DNA from: JBCCTX01 sp964468435
GTDB lineage: Bacteria > Bacteroidota > Bacteroidia > J057
Assembly: GCA_964468435.1 (NCBI GenBank)
Contig: CAYXVE010000012.1
Coordinates: 41,449-105,448, forward strand
Length of the DNA: 64,000 nucleotides
Direction of reading: 5' to 3'
Shown here: one piece after another, positions 1 to 8,931 of the stretch
How positions within the stretch are numbered: position 1 is the first letter of the stretch
Layout: each line of letters opens with the position of its first letter
Made by a program: the position numbers and the translations under genes
Notes under the pieces: model-generated
Told to the model about the DNA's origin: nothing
What the model saw: only the letters and a program-made list of their open reading frames with translations
Databases searched by the model: none

Positions 1-203
1 TTCCGGCTTTTGATGGTTACCGGGAAGTTTCAAAAAGAATCGCCGACGAATTTGATGCTATATATGTTCCCTTTCAGGCAGTGTTTGATGAAGCTCTGGA
101 ATCGGCTCCAGCGAGCTATTGGTGTCCAGATGGTGTACATCCAGCTCCGGCGGGTAACTACCTCATGGGACAGGCATGGTTGAACGCTTATGCGGAAGGA
201 TAG
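1..203 (+). CDS. SGNH/GDSL-family hydrolase, C-terminal fragment
   Basis: Reading frame 3 is open from the window edge to a TAG at 201-203; the start lies outside the window. The last 66 residues contain DGVHPAPAGNYLMGQAW, which matches the block V region (DGxHP, catalytic Asp and His) of SGNH/GDSL esterases and acetylxylan-esterase-like lipases. The family hydrolyses esters, often acetyl groups on polysaccharides, and in Bacteroidota such enzymes are usually exported. The substrate cannot be told from this fragment. The assignment rests on the one motif and the position of the stop shortly after it, which is normal for the family. Confidence 0.7.
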   Translation, partial: PAFDGYREVSKRIADEFDAIYVPFQAVFDEALESAPASYWCPDGVHPAPAGNYLMGQAWLNAYAEG

Positions 204-264
204 GCATCTTCTTTTGCTTTTCAATCCTTAGGTATTATTTTCGTCCAAACTGTTTTCCTCTTTT

Positions 265-1305
265 ATGAAGTATACTGCACTTGGTAATACTGATATCCAG
301 GTAAGCAAGATCTGCCTGGGTACTATGACTTTTGGTGAACAAAATACAGAGAAAGAAGCTCATGAGCAGCTTGACTATGCTATTTCACAGGGTATCAATT
401 TTATAGATACTGCTGAATTGTATGCTATTCCCAGTACAAAGGAGAATAATGGCCTCACTGAGAAATACATAGGTACCTGGCTAAAAAGTCGTACAGATCG
501 CGATCAATTAATCATTGCGACTAAAATAGCTGGGCCATCCTCTTTTGCACATTATATCCGAAATCCGTTGCAATACACACCTGAGCAGATTCACATAGCC
601 ATCGATGGAAGTCTTAGAAGACTTCAGACTGATTATATTGATCTGTATCAACTCCACTGGCCTGAACGGAAAACCAACTGTTTTGGAAAGCTGGGATATA
701 TCCACGATGAAAGCGACGACTGGGAAGACAATATGTTGGAGGTTCTACAAACCTTTGATGAGTTTATTAAGATAGGTAAAATACGACATTTCGGTATCTC
801 CAATGAGACACCTTGGGGGATGATGAGGTTTTTGCACCTATCAGATAAATACGAACTGCCACGCTGTGTGAGTATTCAAAATCCCTACAGCCTGCTCAAC
901 CGGACTTTTGAAATAGGGCTTGCTGAAATCGCAATTCGCGAGCAAGCAGGTCTGCTGGCTTATTCTCCCATGGCTTTTGGGTTGTTGAGCGGGAAATATC
1001 ACAAGGAAGAAGATCCCAAAAATTCTAGAATCTCACTGTATCCACGTATGTCGCGATACAATAGTCAGTTGTCTTTTGACGCTACTGCAAGATATCTGCA
1101 AATCGCTGAGAGGCACGGTATATCCCTGGCTCAGCTATCCCTGGCATTTGTCAACACACGTCCTTTCATAACCAGTAATATCATTGGCGCAACTACAATG
1201 GAACAGTTGAAAGAAAATATTGATTCAGTCAATTTTGAGCTGTCGACGAATACTTTGAAAGAAATCGAGGATGTTCACCATCAAATTCCAAACCCGGCAC
1301 CCTAG
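265..1305 (+). CDS. Aldo/keto reductase, Tas-like
   Basis: 346 residues with no signal peptide, so a cytoplasmic NADPH-dependent aldo/keto reductase. It closely resembles E. coli Tas along its whole length: the N-terminal LGTMTFGEQN, the segment HWPERKTNCFGKLGY, SIQNPYSLLNR, and the C-terminal IGATTMEQLKENI are all typical of that subfamily. The AKR catalytic tetrad is visible as Asp48, Tyr53, Lys87 and His131. E. coli Tas is known as a suppressor of tyrosine auxotrophy, but its physiological substrate is not settled, so I give no substrate here. The gene stands 61 bases after the preceding hydrolase and 59 bases before a GDPD lipoprotein gene, and may be co-transcribed with either. Confidence 0.88.
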   Translation: MKYTALGNTDIQVSKICLGTMTFGEQNTEKEAHEQLDYAISQGINFIDTAELYAIPSTKENNGLTEKYIGTWLKSRTDRDQLIIATKIAGPSSFAHYIRNPLQYTPEQIHIAIDGSLRRLQTDYIDLYQLHWPERKTNCFGKLGYIHDESDDWEDNMLEVLQTFDEFIKIGKIRHFGISNETPWGMMRFLHLSDKYELPRCVSIQNPYSLLNRTFEIGLAEIAIREQAGLLAYSPMAFGLLSGKYHKEEDPKNSRISLYPRMSRYNSQLSFDATARYLQIAERHGISLAQLSLAFVNTRPFITSNIIGATTMEQLKENIDSVNFELSTNTLKEIEDVHHQIPNPAP

Positions 1306-1364
1306 TATTTTCGTCTTGCTTCAACTCAAAATAAGCGGATTAACTCTACCATAAGAAATACCAT

Positions 1365-2306
1365 ATGAAGCTTCAAATTTTGATCTTACTTGCAATAGGC
1401 TTTGCCTTATATCAATGTCAGGAACCTACCCATTCCCATGAAGGCGCTATGTCAGAAAGGATTGATCAACTAGATATACAGGGGCATAGAGGATGCCGTG
1501 GACTAATGCCCGAAAACGCTATTCCAGGATTTATCAAAGCACTGGAATTAGGTGTTACAACATTGGAGATGGATGCAGTTATTACGAGTGATGAAAAGGT
1601 AATTCTTTCACATGAGCCTTTCTTTTCTCCAGATATTTGTATGGATAGCACGGGTTTGCCGATAACAGATGATTCCGCTTTTGACAATAATATCTACCAC
1701 ATGACTTACGATCAGGTCAGGCAATTTGACTGTGGTACCAAGGTTGTAGAATCTTTTCCTGATCAGGAAAAGCTGAGGGTTCACAAACCGCTGCTGGCTG
1801 AGGTAATAGATACTGTAGAGGCTTATGTTCAGGAACATTCGATAGCCCCAGTGGGTTATAATATAGAAATCAAAAGTAGTTTGAAAGGCGACTCCTTATA
1901 CCATCCCGTACCTGAAAAGTTTGCCGCTTTATTGCTTAGCGTTATTCAAGACAGGGGAGTTGGCGAAAGAGTCATCATACAATCTTTTGATCCCAGGGCT
2001 TTAAGAGCTGTCCATAAACAGAATTCGGAAATAAGAACGGCATTGTTAATAGGTTCCTCATCAGATTATGAAAAAAATATTGATAATCTGGGTTTTGTAC
2101 CTACCATTTACAGTCCCAACTGGAGGTTAGCCTCTGCTGATATGGTGAAAAAAATGCACGAAAATAATATTAAGGTCATTCCCTGGACAGTCAACGAGCA
2201 AGAGGATATGAAACATCTTATCGATTTGGGAGTAGATGGTATCATTACAGATTATCCAGACAGATTAATTGATTTGGTGAATAGCTTACATGATGGCGAT
2301 GAATAG
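1365..2306 (+). CDS. Glycerophosphodiester phosphodiesterase lipoprotein
   Basis: 313 residues of the GDPD TIM-barrel family, which hydrolyses glycerophosphodiesters to glycerol 3-phosphate and an alcohol. Visible active-site elements are H41-R42-G43, E50-N51, the metal-binding E68 and D70, and the second catalytic His at 83 (LSHEP). The C-terminus has the usual VNEQEDMKHLIDLGVDGIIT segment. The N-terminus is a short hydrophobic signal ending in LYQC, a loose Bacteroidota lipobox with Cys18, so the enzyme is probably lipid-anchored in the periplasm or on the outer membrane. A second GDPD domain occurs at the far end of the window, fused to a beta-propeller. Confidence 0.88.
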   Translation: MKLQILILLAIGFALYQCQEPTHSHEGAMSERIDQLDIQGHRGCRGLMPENAIPGFIKALELGVTTLEMDAVITSDEKVILSHEPFFSPDICMDSTGLPITDDSAFDNNIYHMTYDQVRQFDCGTKVVESFPDQEKLRVHKPLLAEVIDTVEAYVQEHSIAPVGYNIEIKSSLKGDSLYHPVPEKFAALLLSVIQDRGVGERVIIQSFDPRALRAVHKQNSEIRTALLIGSSSDYEKNIDNLGFVPTIYSPNWRLASADMVKKMHENNIKVIPWTVNEQEDMKHLIDLGVDGIITDYPDRLIDLVNSLHDGDE

Positions 2307-2404
2307 AATGTAGCCGATTGGATAGGAACATTCTCTGCTACATATATTTATTTCTGAGATTTTATTCATGGATCGTTATGTTTTTTACTTAAGAATTCTT
2401 ATAG

Positions 2405-2412
2405 TATCTTTG
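2405..2412 (+). promoter_or_regulatory. Candidate -7 promoter box (TATCTTTG)
   Basis: TATCTTTG matches the Bacteroidota housekeeping -7 consensus TAnnTTTG. It lies 135 bases before the helicase start, in a 241-base gap. No good TTG -33 element is visible at the usual spacing, so the call is tentative. If used, the helicase mRNA would carry a leader of about 130 bases, a length often seen for cold-shock RNA helicases. Confidence 0.4.
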
Positions 2413-2547
2413 TAAAATAATAGGGATGCTAACTTTACTTTTCATATTTTAATATTTGACAAAGTATTTCGATATAGATACATCACTGCAAAGCGTAAGT
2501 GTATATTTTGCTGCACTTGTTGATAATTAGATCATTGACCTTCCTAT

Positions 2548-3792
2548 ATGAAATTTGACGAACTCCAACTCAACGAGAGTATTTTAGAGGCTATCTCCTA
2601 CATGAACTATGAGGAAGCTACCCCTATTCAAGAACTAGCGATCCCTCTGATACTAGACGGAAAAGACCTTATCGCATGCGCACAGACAGGAACGGGCAAA
2701 ACCGCTGCCTTTTTGTTGCCTATTCTCCACAAAATGGCTGAAGCCCCTGTAGAGCATATCGATACGTTGATCATCGTTCCCACCCGTGAATTAGCCCTCC
2801 AAATAGATAAGCAGATTCAGGGCTTTGCTTACTTTGTGGCAGCAGCGTCCATGCCGATATATGGTGGCGGAGATGGGATGGATTGGGCAAAACAAAAGAT
2901 TGCCTTAACCAGGGGAACGAATATCATCATTGCAACTCCTGGGAAACTCCTTTCTCACCTTCATCTAGGATATGTAAAATTTGACCAAATCCAACACCTC
3001 ATACTCGATGAAGCAGATAGAATGCTGGACATGGGATTTTATGAAGATATCACAAAGATCATCTCCTACCTTCCCCAAAAGCGACAGACGCTCATGTTTA
3101 GTGCAACGATGCCACCCAAGATTCGCAAATTGGCTAAGGTGATTCTAAATGATCCTGAAGAAATTCAGCTAGCCCTGTCAAAGCCTGCCGAAGGCATTCT
3201 TCAGGCTGCTTATCTTACCTACCCCAATCAGAAGATCCCGCTGATTACTTCTTTACTGCAGGACAAACCCTGGTGTGAGAGCATCATCATATTTGCTTCT
3301 ACCAAAAAGAAGGTGTTTGATGTGCTACATGCATTGGAATATGCAGGTCTCGGGGCAGCTTATATTTCTTCTGATCTTGAGCAAAGCGAAAGAGAAGAGG
3401 TGCTTTCTCAGTTCAAAGCCAGAAAGACCCGTATACTGGTCGCTACTGATGTGATCAGCCGGGGGATTGACATCAAGGAAATTCAACTGGTAATCAATTA
3501 CGATGTTCCCAATGATGCAGAGGACTATGTACACAGGGTCGGAAGAACGGCTCGTGCAGGTAGCACAGGAATGGCTCTTACCCTGGTAAGTGAATCTGAT
3601 ATGTATAAATTCAAAAAGATTGAACAACTGATTGGGATCGAAGTCAATAAAGTACCACTGCCTACTGAATTGGGCGAAGGGCCAAAATTAAAAGATAAAG
3701 GTCGCGGACGTTCTGGACGTGGTAAAGGTAGAAAGTACAAAACACACAAGGGTAAAAAGAATCAGGATCAGGAGCACTTCAGAAGGCAATAG
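2548..3792 (+). CDS. DEAD-box RNA helicase, RhlE-like
   Basis: 414 residues with the full set of DEAD-box motifs: Q-motif EEATPIQ (22-28), motif I AQTGTGKT (45-52), Ia PTRELALQ, II DEAD (154-157), III SAT (185-187), and, in the second RecA domain, ATDVISRGIDI followed by HRVGRTARAG. It unwinds RNA using ATP in the cytoplasm, typically in ribosome assembly or mRNA decay. A basic tail rich in Lys, Arg and Gly (about 372-414) would bind RNA. The length and the short basic tail fit the RhlE group rather than DeaD/CsdA. The gene ends 8 bases from a convergent aldo/keto reductase gene. Confidence 0.92.
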   Translation: MKFDELQLNESILEAISYMNYEEATPIQELAIPLILDGKDLIACAQTGTGKTAAFLLPILHKMAEAPVEHIDTLIIVPTRELALQIDKQIQGFAYFVAAASMPIYGGGDGMDWAKQKIALTRGTNIIIATPGKLLSHLHLGYVKFDQIQHLILDEADRMLDMGFYEDITKIISYLPQKRQTLMFSATMPPKIRKLAKVILNDPEEIQLALSKPAEGILQAAYLTYPNQKIPLITSLLQDKPWCESIIIFASTKKKVFDVLHALEYAGLGAAYISSDLEQSEREEVLSQFKARKTRILVATDVISRGIDIKEIQLVINYDVPNDAEDYVHRVGRTARAGSTGMALTLVSESDMYKFKKIEQLIGIEVNKVPLPTELGEGPKLKDKGRGRSGRGKGRKYKTHKGKKNQDQEHFRRQ

Positions 3793-3825
3793 GTTTTTCT
3801 TTATCCAGGCTGAAGTGCTACCTTT
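3773..3825. terminator. Inverted repeat shared by two convergent gene ends
   Basis: AGCACTTCA (3773-3781) and TGAAGTGCT (3811-3819) are perfect 9-base complements around a 29-base loop that contains both stop codons. Five T follow on the + strand (3822-3826) and GGTTTTTCTTT lies in the loop. It may end both convergent transcripts, but the loop is long for a classical intrinsic terminator. Confidence 0.35.
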
Positions 3826-5003
3826 TTACCTACAATAGATAAATTTTCATCTACAAAGGTGTGATCCCAGAGATTTGAAATTACCGCAGATATATGGGGG
3901 TTCTGAAGTGCCCAGAGATATGCCTTGAGCGGGGCTTTCATTTCTCCGGGTACGATTCGTTCTACTTTATCTACACGCCAACTGGGTGTAGGTTGTAGCG
4001 ATTTGTGATGTGTAGCGACAGCCATCGCAGCTTTCATAGCGATTATACCCATACCACTTCCGTAAGCTTTGCGAATAGCATCCTCCATATATCCCCCGTT
4101 GACAATATTGTAAGCACACATGCAGATGTCGTACCTACCGGTTTCAGTTGCTGCACGCAATACACCAGCGGGATCATTGTGAGTAGATACCCCCAAAAAC
4201 CTGACTTTACCGTCTTTCTTCAATTTCTCAAATGTCTCATATATCTCCGGAATCTGTACTTCTTCGGGGCAATTGGCTCCATGGGGACACATCAGGATAT
4301 CAAAATAGTCTGTTTTTGCACGTTCCAGACTACCTTCCAGGGAAGTGATAATCTTTTCTTGGAAAGCCTTGCTACCATCCACCAGGTGGCTATAATCTCT
4401 CACCATAGCATTAGCCATATAAGATGGATCCATAGATTTTTCCTGTCCAGGCCAGTAGGTCAGATAATAGCCTGGTTTATCCACAGCCCTGTCATCACGC
4501 ATTTTGCGTGCACGTTTTATGATAGCTTCTTGTTTCCCAGAAGGAAGTCCATCAAATATTTCCTTGTACAGATTGCTCCTTACACGGTCGAAGCCACTGA
4601 CCTTAGTAGTCATGAATACTTTTTCCCGCTTGGAAGAACTATCAATAATTGTGCTGTAAGCTCTTTCGCATTCTCCACCTCCATATGCAGGAGCCATATC
4701 CAGATAATTTAGCCCCTTCTCCATGGCATATTCTACCTGTTTGGTATTTCCCATCCTTACAGGATCTCCCCCACACACTACTTCAGAGATCATCATGCCT
4801 GTTCTTCCCAATTGGCGGTAAGCCATACCAGGTTGCTTGTTCCTCCATTCGGGAATTACGGGAGCCTTTTGTTCTGTTGCCGTGGTATCTGCACTGAGCG
4901 TAGATACAGACAATGCACCAATACCTGCTGAAGCCGCAGTAGTCATGGAGAGAAAATTTCTCCTCGAAATCGAAGTCTGACTTTTATTTTTTTCTGGTTT
5001 CAT
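3801..5003 (-). CDS. Tat-signal aldo/keto reductase
   Basis: 400 residues. The N-terminus carries the twin-arginine motif SRRNFL (Arg14-Arg15), a hydrophobic stretch rich in Ala and Ser, and a likely cleavage site near residue 38, so export by Tat is predicted. The body is an aldo/keto reductase: LGRTGMMISEVVCGGD, the catalytic Asp/Tyr in NYLDMAPAYGGG, Lys in MTTKVSG and His in LMCPHGANC. The His lies next to cysteines, and the C-terminal third differs from classical AKRs, as in the Bacteroidota/Planctomycetes proteins annotated as oxidoreductases of this family. Substrate unknown. It is convergent with the helicase and divergent from the PqaA-family gene. Confidence 0.85.
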   Translation of the reverse strand: MKPEKNKSQTSISRRNFLSMTTAASAGIGALSVSTLSADTTATEQKAPVIPEWRNKQPGMAYRQLGRTGMMISEVVCGGDPVRMGNTKQVEYAMEKGLNYLDMAPAYGGGECERAYSTIIDSSSKREKVFMTTKVSGFDRVRSNLYKEIFDGLPSGKQEAIIKRARKMRDDRAVDKPGYYLTYWPGQEKSMDPSYMANAMVRDYSHLVDGSKAFQEKIITSLEGSLERAKTDYFDILMCPHGANCPEEVQIPEIYETFEKLKKDGKVRFLGVSTHNDPAGVLRAATETGRYDICMCAYNIVNGGYMEDAIRKAYGSGMGIIAMKAAMAVATHHKSLQPTPSWRVDKVERIVPGEMKAPLKAYLWALQNPHISAVISNLWDHTFVDENLSIVGKKVALQPG

Positions 5004-5158
5004 GGGTTACAAAAAATTGATTTTAATCGATGGGTTATCAAATCGAATATAAGATTTTTCCAGCAAAAAAATACAGCGTAATTTTAATCTATTATCCAGT
5101 CATCTTTTTCTTTTATCTGAAAAGCATTATTTTGAAAAAAAATTAAAAGACCTAATTC

Positions 5159-6643
5159 ATGAATTTAAACCTATCTGTCCACTCACGTTTATTTATGTTG
5201 ATATTTTCTTTTTCAACATGTGTGGTTTTGATTTTTACGGGCTGTAAACCTGAGCCCTCTTCTGCAGGACCTATGTCTGCTTATGCGGCGCCAGTGGCGG
5301 CGGATGTTACTCCGCTGGATGAATATATACAGGCTGAGGATACCTTCAGCTACGAAATCACAAATGCGATGGATGGGGAGGGTTATACCACATATGTGGT
5401 ACGCATGGTTTCACAAACATGGCTTTCTGAAGATGAACTCAAAGATCCCCTCTGGTGGCATTGGCTCACGATAGTCGTACCTGATCAGGTGAGCAGCCAG
5501 ATCGGTATGCTTTTCATTGGTGGTGGGAGCCGTAACCGGGAAATGCCTGAAGGAGCTAGCGACATGCTGGTGAAGCCTGCTATGCTTACCCAGACTGTTG
5601 TGGCTGAATTACACAATGTCCCCAATCAACCGATCGAATTTGTCGGTGATGATTATGGCCCACGCTCTGAAGATGAGATTATTGCATATGGATGGAGAGA
5701 ATTTATGGAAAGAGGAGGAAAAGAGGAAGATGCAGCGTGGCTGTCTCGATTACCTATGACGAAGTCAGCTGTAAAAGCGATGGATGTAATCACGGCAGCT
5801 ACAACAGACATCCTGGATCAACCAGTAGAAAATTTTATGGTAGCAGGAGGCTCCAAGCGCGGATGGACAACCTGGACTACAGCGGCTACTGATGACCGGG
5901 TAGTAGCAATCGCTCCCATTGTCATAGATCTGCTGAACGTTATACCTTCTTTTGAACACCATTGGCAGGTTTATGGATTCTGGGCGCCTGCAGTTGGAAA
6001 TTATGTAAATGAAGGTATCATGGAATGGCAAAACGCTATAGAGTATCAAAGACTGCTGGAGATTACTGAGCCTTTTTCTTACAGAAACCGGCTAACCATG
6101 CCCAAACTCATCCTGAACGCTACTGGCGATCAGTTTTTTATTCCCGATTCCTGGCAATTTTACTGGGATGAACTCAAGGGAGAAAAACATCTTCGCTATG
6201 TACCTAATAGTGAACATTCCATGGATGGAACAGATGTTCTGGAAACATTGGTATCATTTTATCAACATATTGTAACGGGTACAGAGCGCCCTGACTTTGA
6301 CTGGGAGGTGGTCGACCATGAAATTGTGATCAGAACACTTGAAGAATTTCCACCACAAGCCATAACGCTTTGGAAAGCTACTAATCCTCAATCCAGGGAT
6401 TTCCGTGTGGATAAAATTGGACTTGCTTATGAACCCGTAGAAATTCCCCTCAATGAACGTGGTGAATATCGTTTGTCAGTGGAAGAACCAGCCGAAGGCT
6501 GGACAGCCTTCTTTGGCGAATTGACATTCGAAGGTATTGGGGAGGTCCCCTTTAAGCAAAGCACAGGCGTAGTAGTTGTGCCAGAGGTTTACCCTTATGA
6601 ACCTTATGTGAGTAGTGAGCCCCAGGGCACAAAGATAAATTAG
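5159..6643 (+). CDS. PhoPQ-activated pathogenicity-related (PqaA-family) lipoprotein
   Basis: 494 residues of the PqaA/PhoPQ-related family, alpha/beta-hydrolase-like proteins of poorly known substrate. Features include LFIGGGSRN (118-126), the nucleophile elbow GGSKRGW with Ser232, the Asp-bearing NATGDQFF, and the His-bearing PNSEHSMDGT. The N-terminal hydrophobic segment ends in FTGC with Cys29, a lipobox, so it is probably a periplasmic or surface lipoprotein. The fold and triad suggest an esterase or peptidase-like hydrolase; despite the family name, pathogenicity is not implied. It starts 155 bases from the divergent Tat-signal reductase. Confidence 0.88.
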   Translation: MNLNLSVHSRLFMLIFSFSTCVVLIFTGCKPEPSSAGPMSAYAAPVAADVTPLDEYIQAEDTFSYEITNAMDGEGYTTYVVRMVSQTWLSEDELKDPLWWHWLTIVVPDQVSSQIGMLFIGGGSRNREMPEGASDMLVKPAMLTQTVVAELHNVPNQPIEFVGDDYGPRSEDEIIAYGWREFMERGGKEEDAAWLSRLPMTKSAVKAMDVITAATTDILDQPVENFMVAGGSKRGWTTWTTAATDDRVVAIAPIVIDLLNVIPSFEHHWQVYGFWAPAVGNYVNEGIMEWQNAIEYQRLLEITEPFSYRNRLTMPKLILNATGDQFFIPDSWQFYWDELKGEKHLRYVPNSEHSMDGTDVLETLVSFYQHIVTGTERPDFDWEVVDHEIVIRTLEEFPPQAITLWKATNPQSRDFRVDKIGLAYEPVEIPLNERGEYRLSVEEPAEGWTAFFGELTFEGIGEVPFKQSTGVVVVPEVYPYEPYVSSEPQGTKIN

Positions 6644-6737
6644 ATCAGAAATCGTAGCGGGTACCTCCTAATTTCTAGCTTGGCCACGACTGTATTTTTT
6701 TTCCTGTATATATTAAAAACTGGGAACAGCCTATGCA

Positions 6738-7727
6738 CTAGGCTTTGTAATATTCTATTTTTGATCCATCAAAGCCAGCAACCCGGGCAATCAGTTCCAT
6801 TCGTGTATCTTCATCCATGCCTTTAAATTCCCGGGCAAGGTCTATTTTTTCCTGAAGCATCTCGGGTGAAGAAGCTCCTGTGATAAGTACACTGACAGGT
6901 AATGACCATACAAAATGCAGGGCTTCGCGGATCGTAGCTACATCAGGTACGATTTTAGGGTCATCACCATGGCTGAAGTGTCTGGTTCCGCCAAAGAAGC
7001 CTCCATTGGATAAAGTCTTCATAGCCAGCACTCCCATATTCCGGTCGACAAGTGTAGGCATTACATTTTTGATAAAACTCTTATAGTTGGGATCAAACAT
7101 GTTGATGGGCATTTGAGCCGTCTGTAGCTGATCGGTCTGCTCCAGCATGCGCTGATGGGCATGAAAGTCAGTGTGACCCGTAAAGCCTACATAGCGTGTC
7201 TTACCTTCTTCCTGGGCTTTGAGAACCACATCCAACACGCCATTATCTATTCTTCCATCCACATCACCCGGGCTGGTAATAGCATGAATCTGCCACAGGT
7301 CCACATAGTCTGTATTGAGACGTCTCAGAGAATCTTCAAGATGCTTACGGGCAGTCTTCGCGTTCCGGGCAGTCGTCTTGGTCATGATAAAGGATACATC
7401 CCGGTATTTAGGTGAAAGAAATTTTCCATAGTAAGTTTCGGCTTGACCACTATTATACATCTCTGCGTTATCAAAAAATCTCACACCACCCTCGATCGCT
7501 TTTTCAATAATTGCCTGTGCCATTTTTTCATTTTCTCTTCCTACATGAGCTCCGCCGATACCCAGCATGGTAACTTCTTCTCCTGTGTTACCGAGCTTTC
7601 GCAGAGGCAAGAGTTCACCAATTCGGTCTCCCGGAGATAAAGGACGACCATGCACATCTGTACGATTCAACATAAGTGTAGCAGTAATGGCTGCCAGGCC
7701 TCTAAGGAAATCTCTACGATCTGTCAT
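6738..7727 (-). CDS. Tat-signal aldo/keto reductase (second)
   Basis: 329 residues. A twin-arginine start DRRDFLRG (Arg4-Arg5) precedes a short hydrophobic stretch and an early Arg-rich region, so Tat targeting is likely though the hydrophobic core is short. Aldo/keto reductase signatures follow: LGNTGEEVTMLGIGG, Asp and Tyr in FFDNAEMYNSG, Lys in IMTKTTAR and His in LWQIHAI. A C-terminal ITGASSPEMLQEKI matches the NADPH-binding end of the fold. It is distinct in sequence from the other two reductases nearby. It faces the PqaA-family gene and is divergent from the alcohol dehydrogenase, 65 bases away. Confidence 0.84.
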   Translation of the reverse strand: MTDRRDFLRGLAAITATLMLNRTDVHGRPLSPGDRIGELLPLRKLGNTGEEVTMLGIGGAHVGRENEKMAQAIIEKAIEGGVRFFDNAEMYNSGQAETYYGKFLSPKYRDVSFIMTKTTARNAKTARKHLEDSLRRLNTDYVDLWQIHAITSPGDVDGRIDNGVLDVVLKAQEEGKTRYVGFTGHTDFHAHQRMLEQTDQLQTAQMPINMFDPNYKSFIKNVMPTLVDRNMGVLAMKTLSNGGFFGGTRHFSHGDDPKIVPDVATIREALHFVWSLPVSVLITGASSPEMLQEKIDLAREFKGMDEDTRMELIARVAGFDGSKIEYYKA

Positions 7728-7792
7728 AATTGGATTGTTTAAGTTAAATTTACGAATAACTTCAAAAACTTGTTATTGGAAATAAAAAATAC

Positions 7793-8812
7793 ATGAAAGC
7801 ATTGTTATTAAAGTCCCCCGGAACATTTCTTTGGGAGGAAAGACCGATGGCGAAAGCTCCGGGCTATGGAGAGGTCTTAATAAAAGTAAGGAGAATAGGG
7901 ATTTGCGGTACTGATCTTCACGCCTATGAAGGGACACAGCCTTTTTTTAGTTATCCACGGGTATTGGGACACGAGTTGGGAGTGGAAGTGATAGAACTGG
8001 GGGAAGGGGTAGAGAATGTACAAATAGGAGACACTTGCTCAGTCGAACCCTATCGCAATACCACCAATGATCAGGCTGTGAGAAGGGGCAAAACGAATTG
8101 TGGAGAAAACCTTTCGGTGATTGGTGTACATGAAGACGGCGGTATGCAGGAATATTTTACCTATCCGGCCAAATATCTGTATAAATCCCAACGGCTAAGT
8201 CTTGAGCAGTTGGCACTGGTGGAGACTTTGGGAATCGGCTGCCATGCAGTAAACCGCGCTAGGGTAGGTCTGAAAGACACTGTTTTGGTTACCGGAGTGG
8301 GGCCCATCGGGTTGGGTACTGTACAGTTTGCTCAGGCTGCAGGTGCACAAAAAGTACTGGCTATGGATATCAATCAGCGCAGACTCGATTTTGCCAGGAA
8401 TATAATGGGGGTTGATGGTACAGTAATGGCAGGGGATCAAGCTGAAGAACAGATTCGCGAACTATTGAATGGAGATCTGCCTACGGTCGTTTTGGATGCC
8501 ACGGGTAATGCAAAATCTATGATGAACGCCTTTGATTATGTTGCCTATGGAGGGATTCTGGTATATATCGGCCTATTTGTGGGCGAAATTAGCTTTTATG
8601 ATCCCTACTTTCACAAAAAAGAAATGACACTTATGTCCAGTCGCAATGCCCTGGGATCTGAATTTGTTCAGATTATTGATTATCTCGAACAAGGTAAGAT
8701 CACGACTGATCCCTGGATTACTCATCGCACAACCTTTGACCAGGTACCTGATCAGTTTGGCAGTTGGCTAGACCCCAATACCGGAGTGATTAAAGCAGTA
8801 GTGGAAATGTAG
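7793..8812 (+). CDS. Zinc-type alcohol dehydrogenase (MDR) lacking the usual structural-zinc cysteines
   Basis: 339 residues of the medium-chain dehydrogenase family, cytoplasmic. Catalytic zinc ligands appear as Cys38 (ICGTD), His60-Glu61 (GHE) and Glu144; the NAD(P) fold has GVGPIGLG (168-175) with an acidic Asp ending the second strand (MDINQRR), favouring NAD. The structural-zinc lobe, normally four closely spaced cysteines, is replaced by a segment with only Cys82 and Cys103. This variant resembles sugar-acid or polyol dehydrogenases of the RspB/LgoD type in overall plan. Neighbouring sugar genes support a role in carbohydrate oxidation, but the substrate is unknown. Confidence 0.85.
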   Translation: MKALLLKSPGTFLWEERPMAKAPGYGEVLIKVRRIGICGTDLHAYEGTQPFFSYPRVLGHELGVEVIELGEGVENVQIGDTCSVEPYRNTTNDQAVRRGKTNCGENLSVIGVHEDGGMQEYFTYPAKYLYKSQRLSLEQLALVETLGIGCHAVNRARVGLKDTVLVTGVGPIGLGTVQFAQAAGAQKVLAMDINQRRLDFARNIMGVDGTVMAGDQAEEQIRELLNGDLPTVVLDATGNAKSMMNAFDYVAYGGILVYIGLFVGEISFYDPYFHKKEMTLMSSRNALGSEFVQIIDYLEQGKITTDPWITHRTTFDQVPDQFGSWLDPNTGVIKAVVEM

Positions 8813-8931
8813 AATACGTATTGTGTGAATTATCCGATGTTCGTCGTCCAATTCTCCTAATAGTTTTTTCTTATCCATGCTTTTTGTAACTTCCACAATC
8901 ATACAGCTATTTTTTAAAAGGACTAACACAC

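Noticed and set aside
4005..4712. A 235-codon open frame on the + strand opposite the Tat-signal reductase
   Set aside because: It is a shadow of a strongly supported gene on the other strand; its product is rich in His, Ser and Cys with no recognisable domain.
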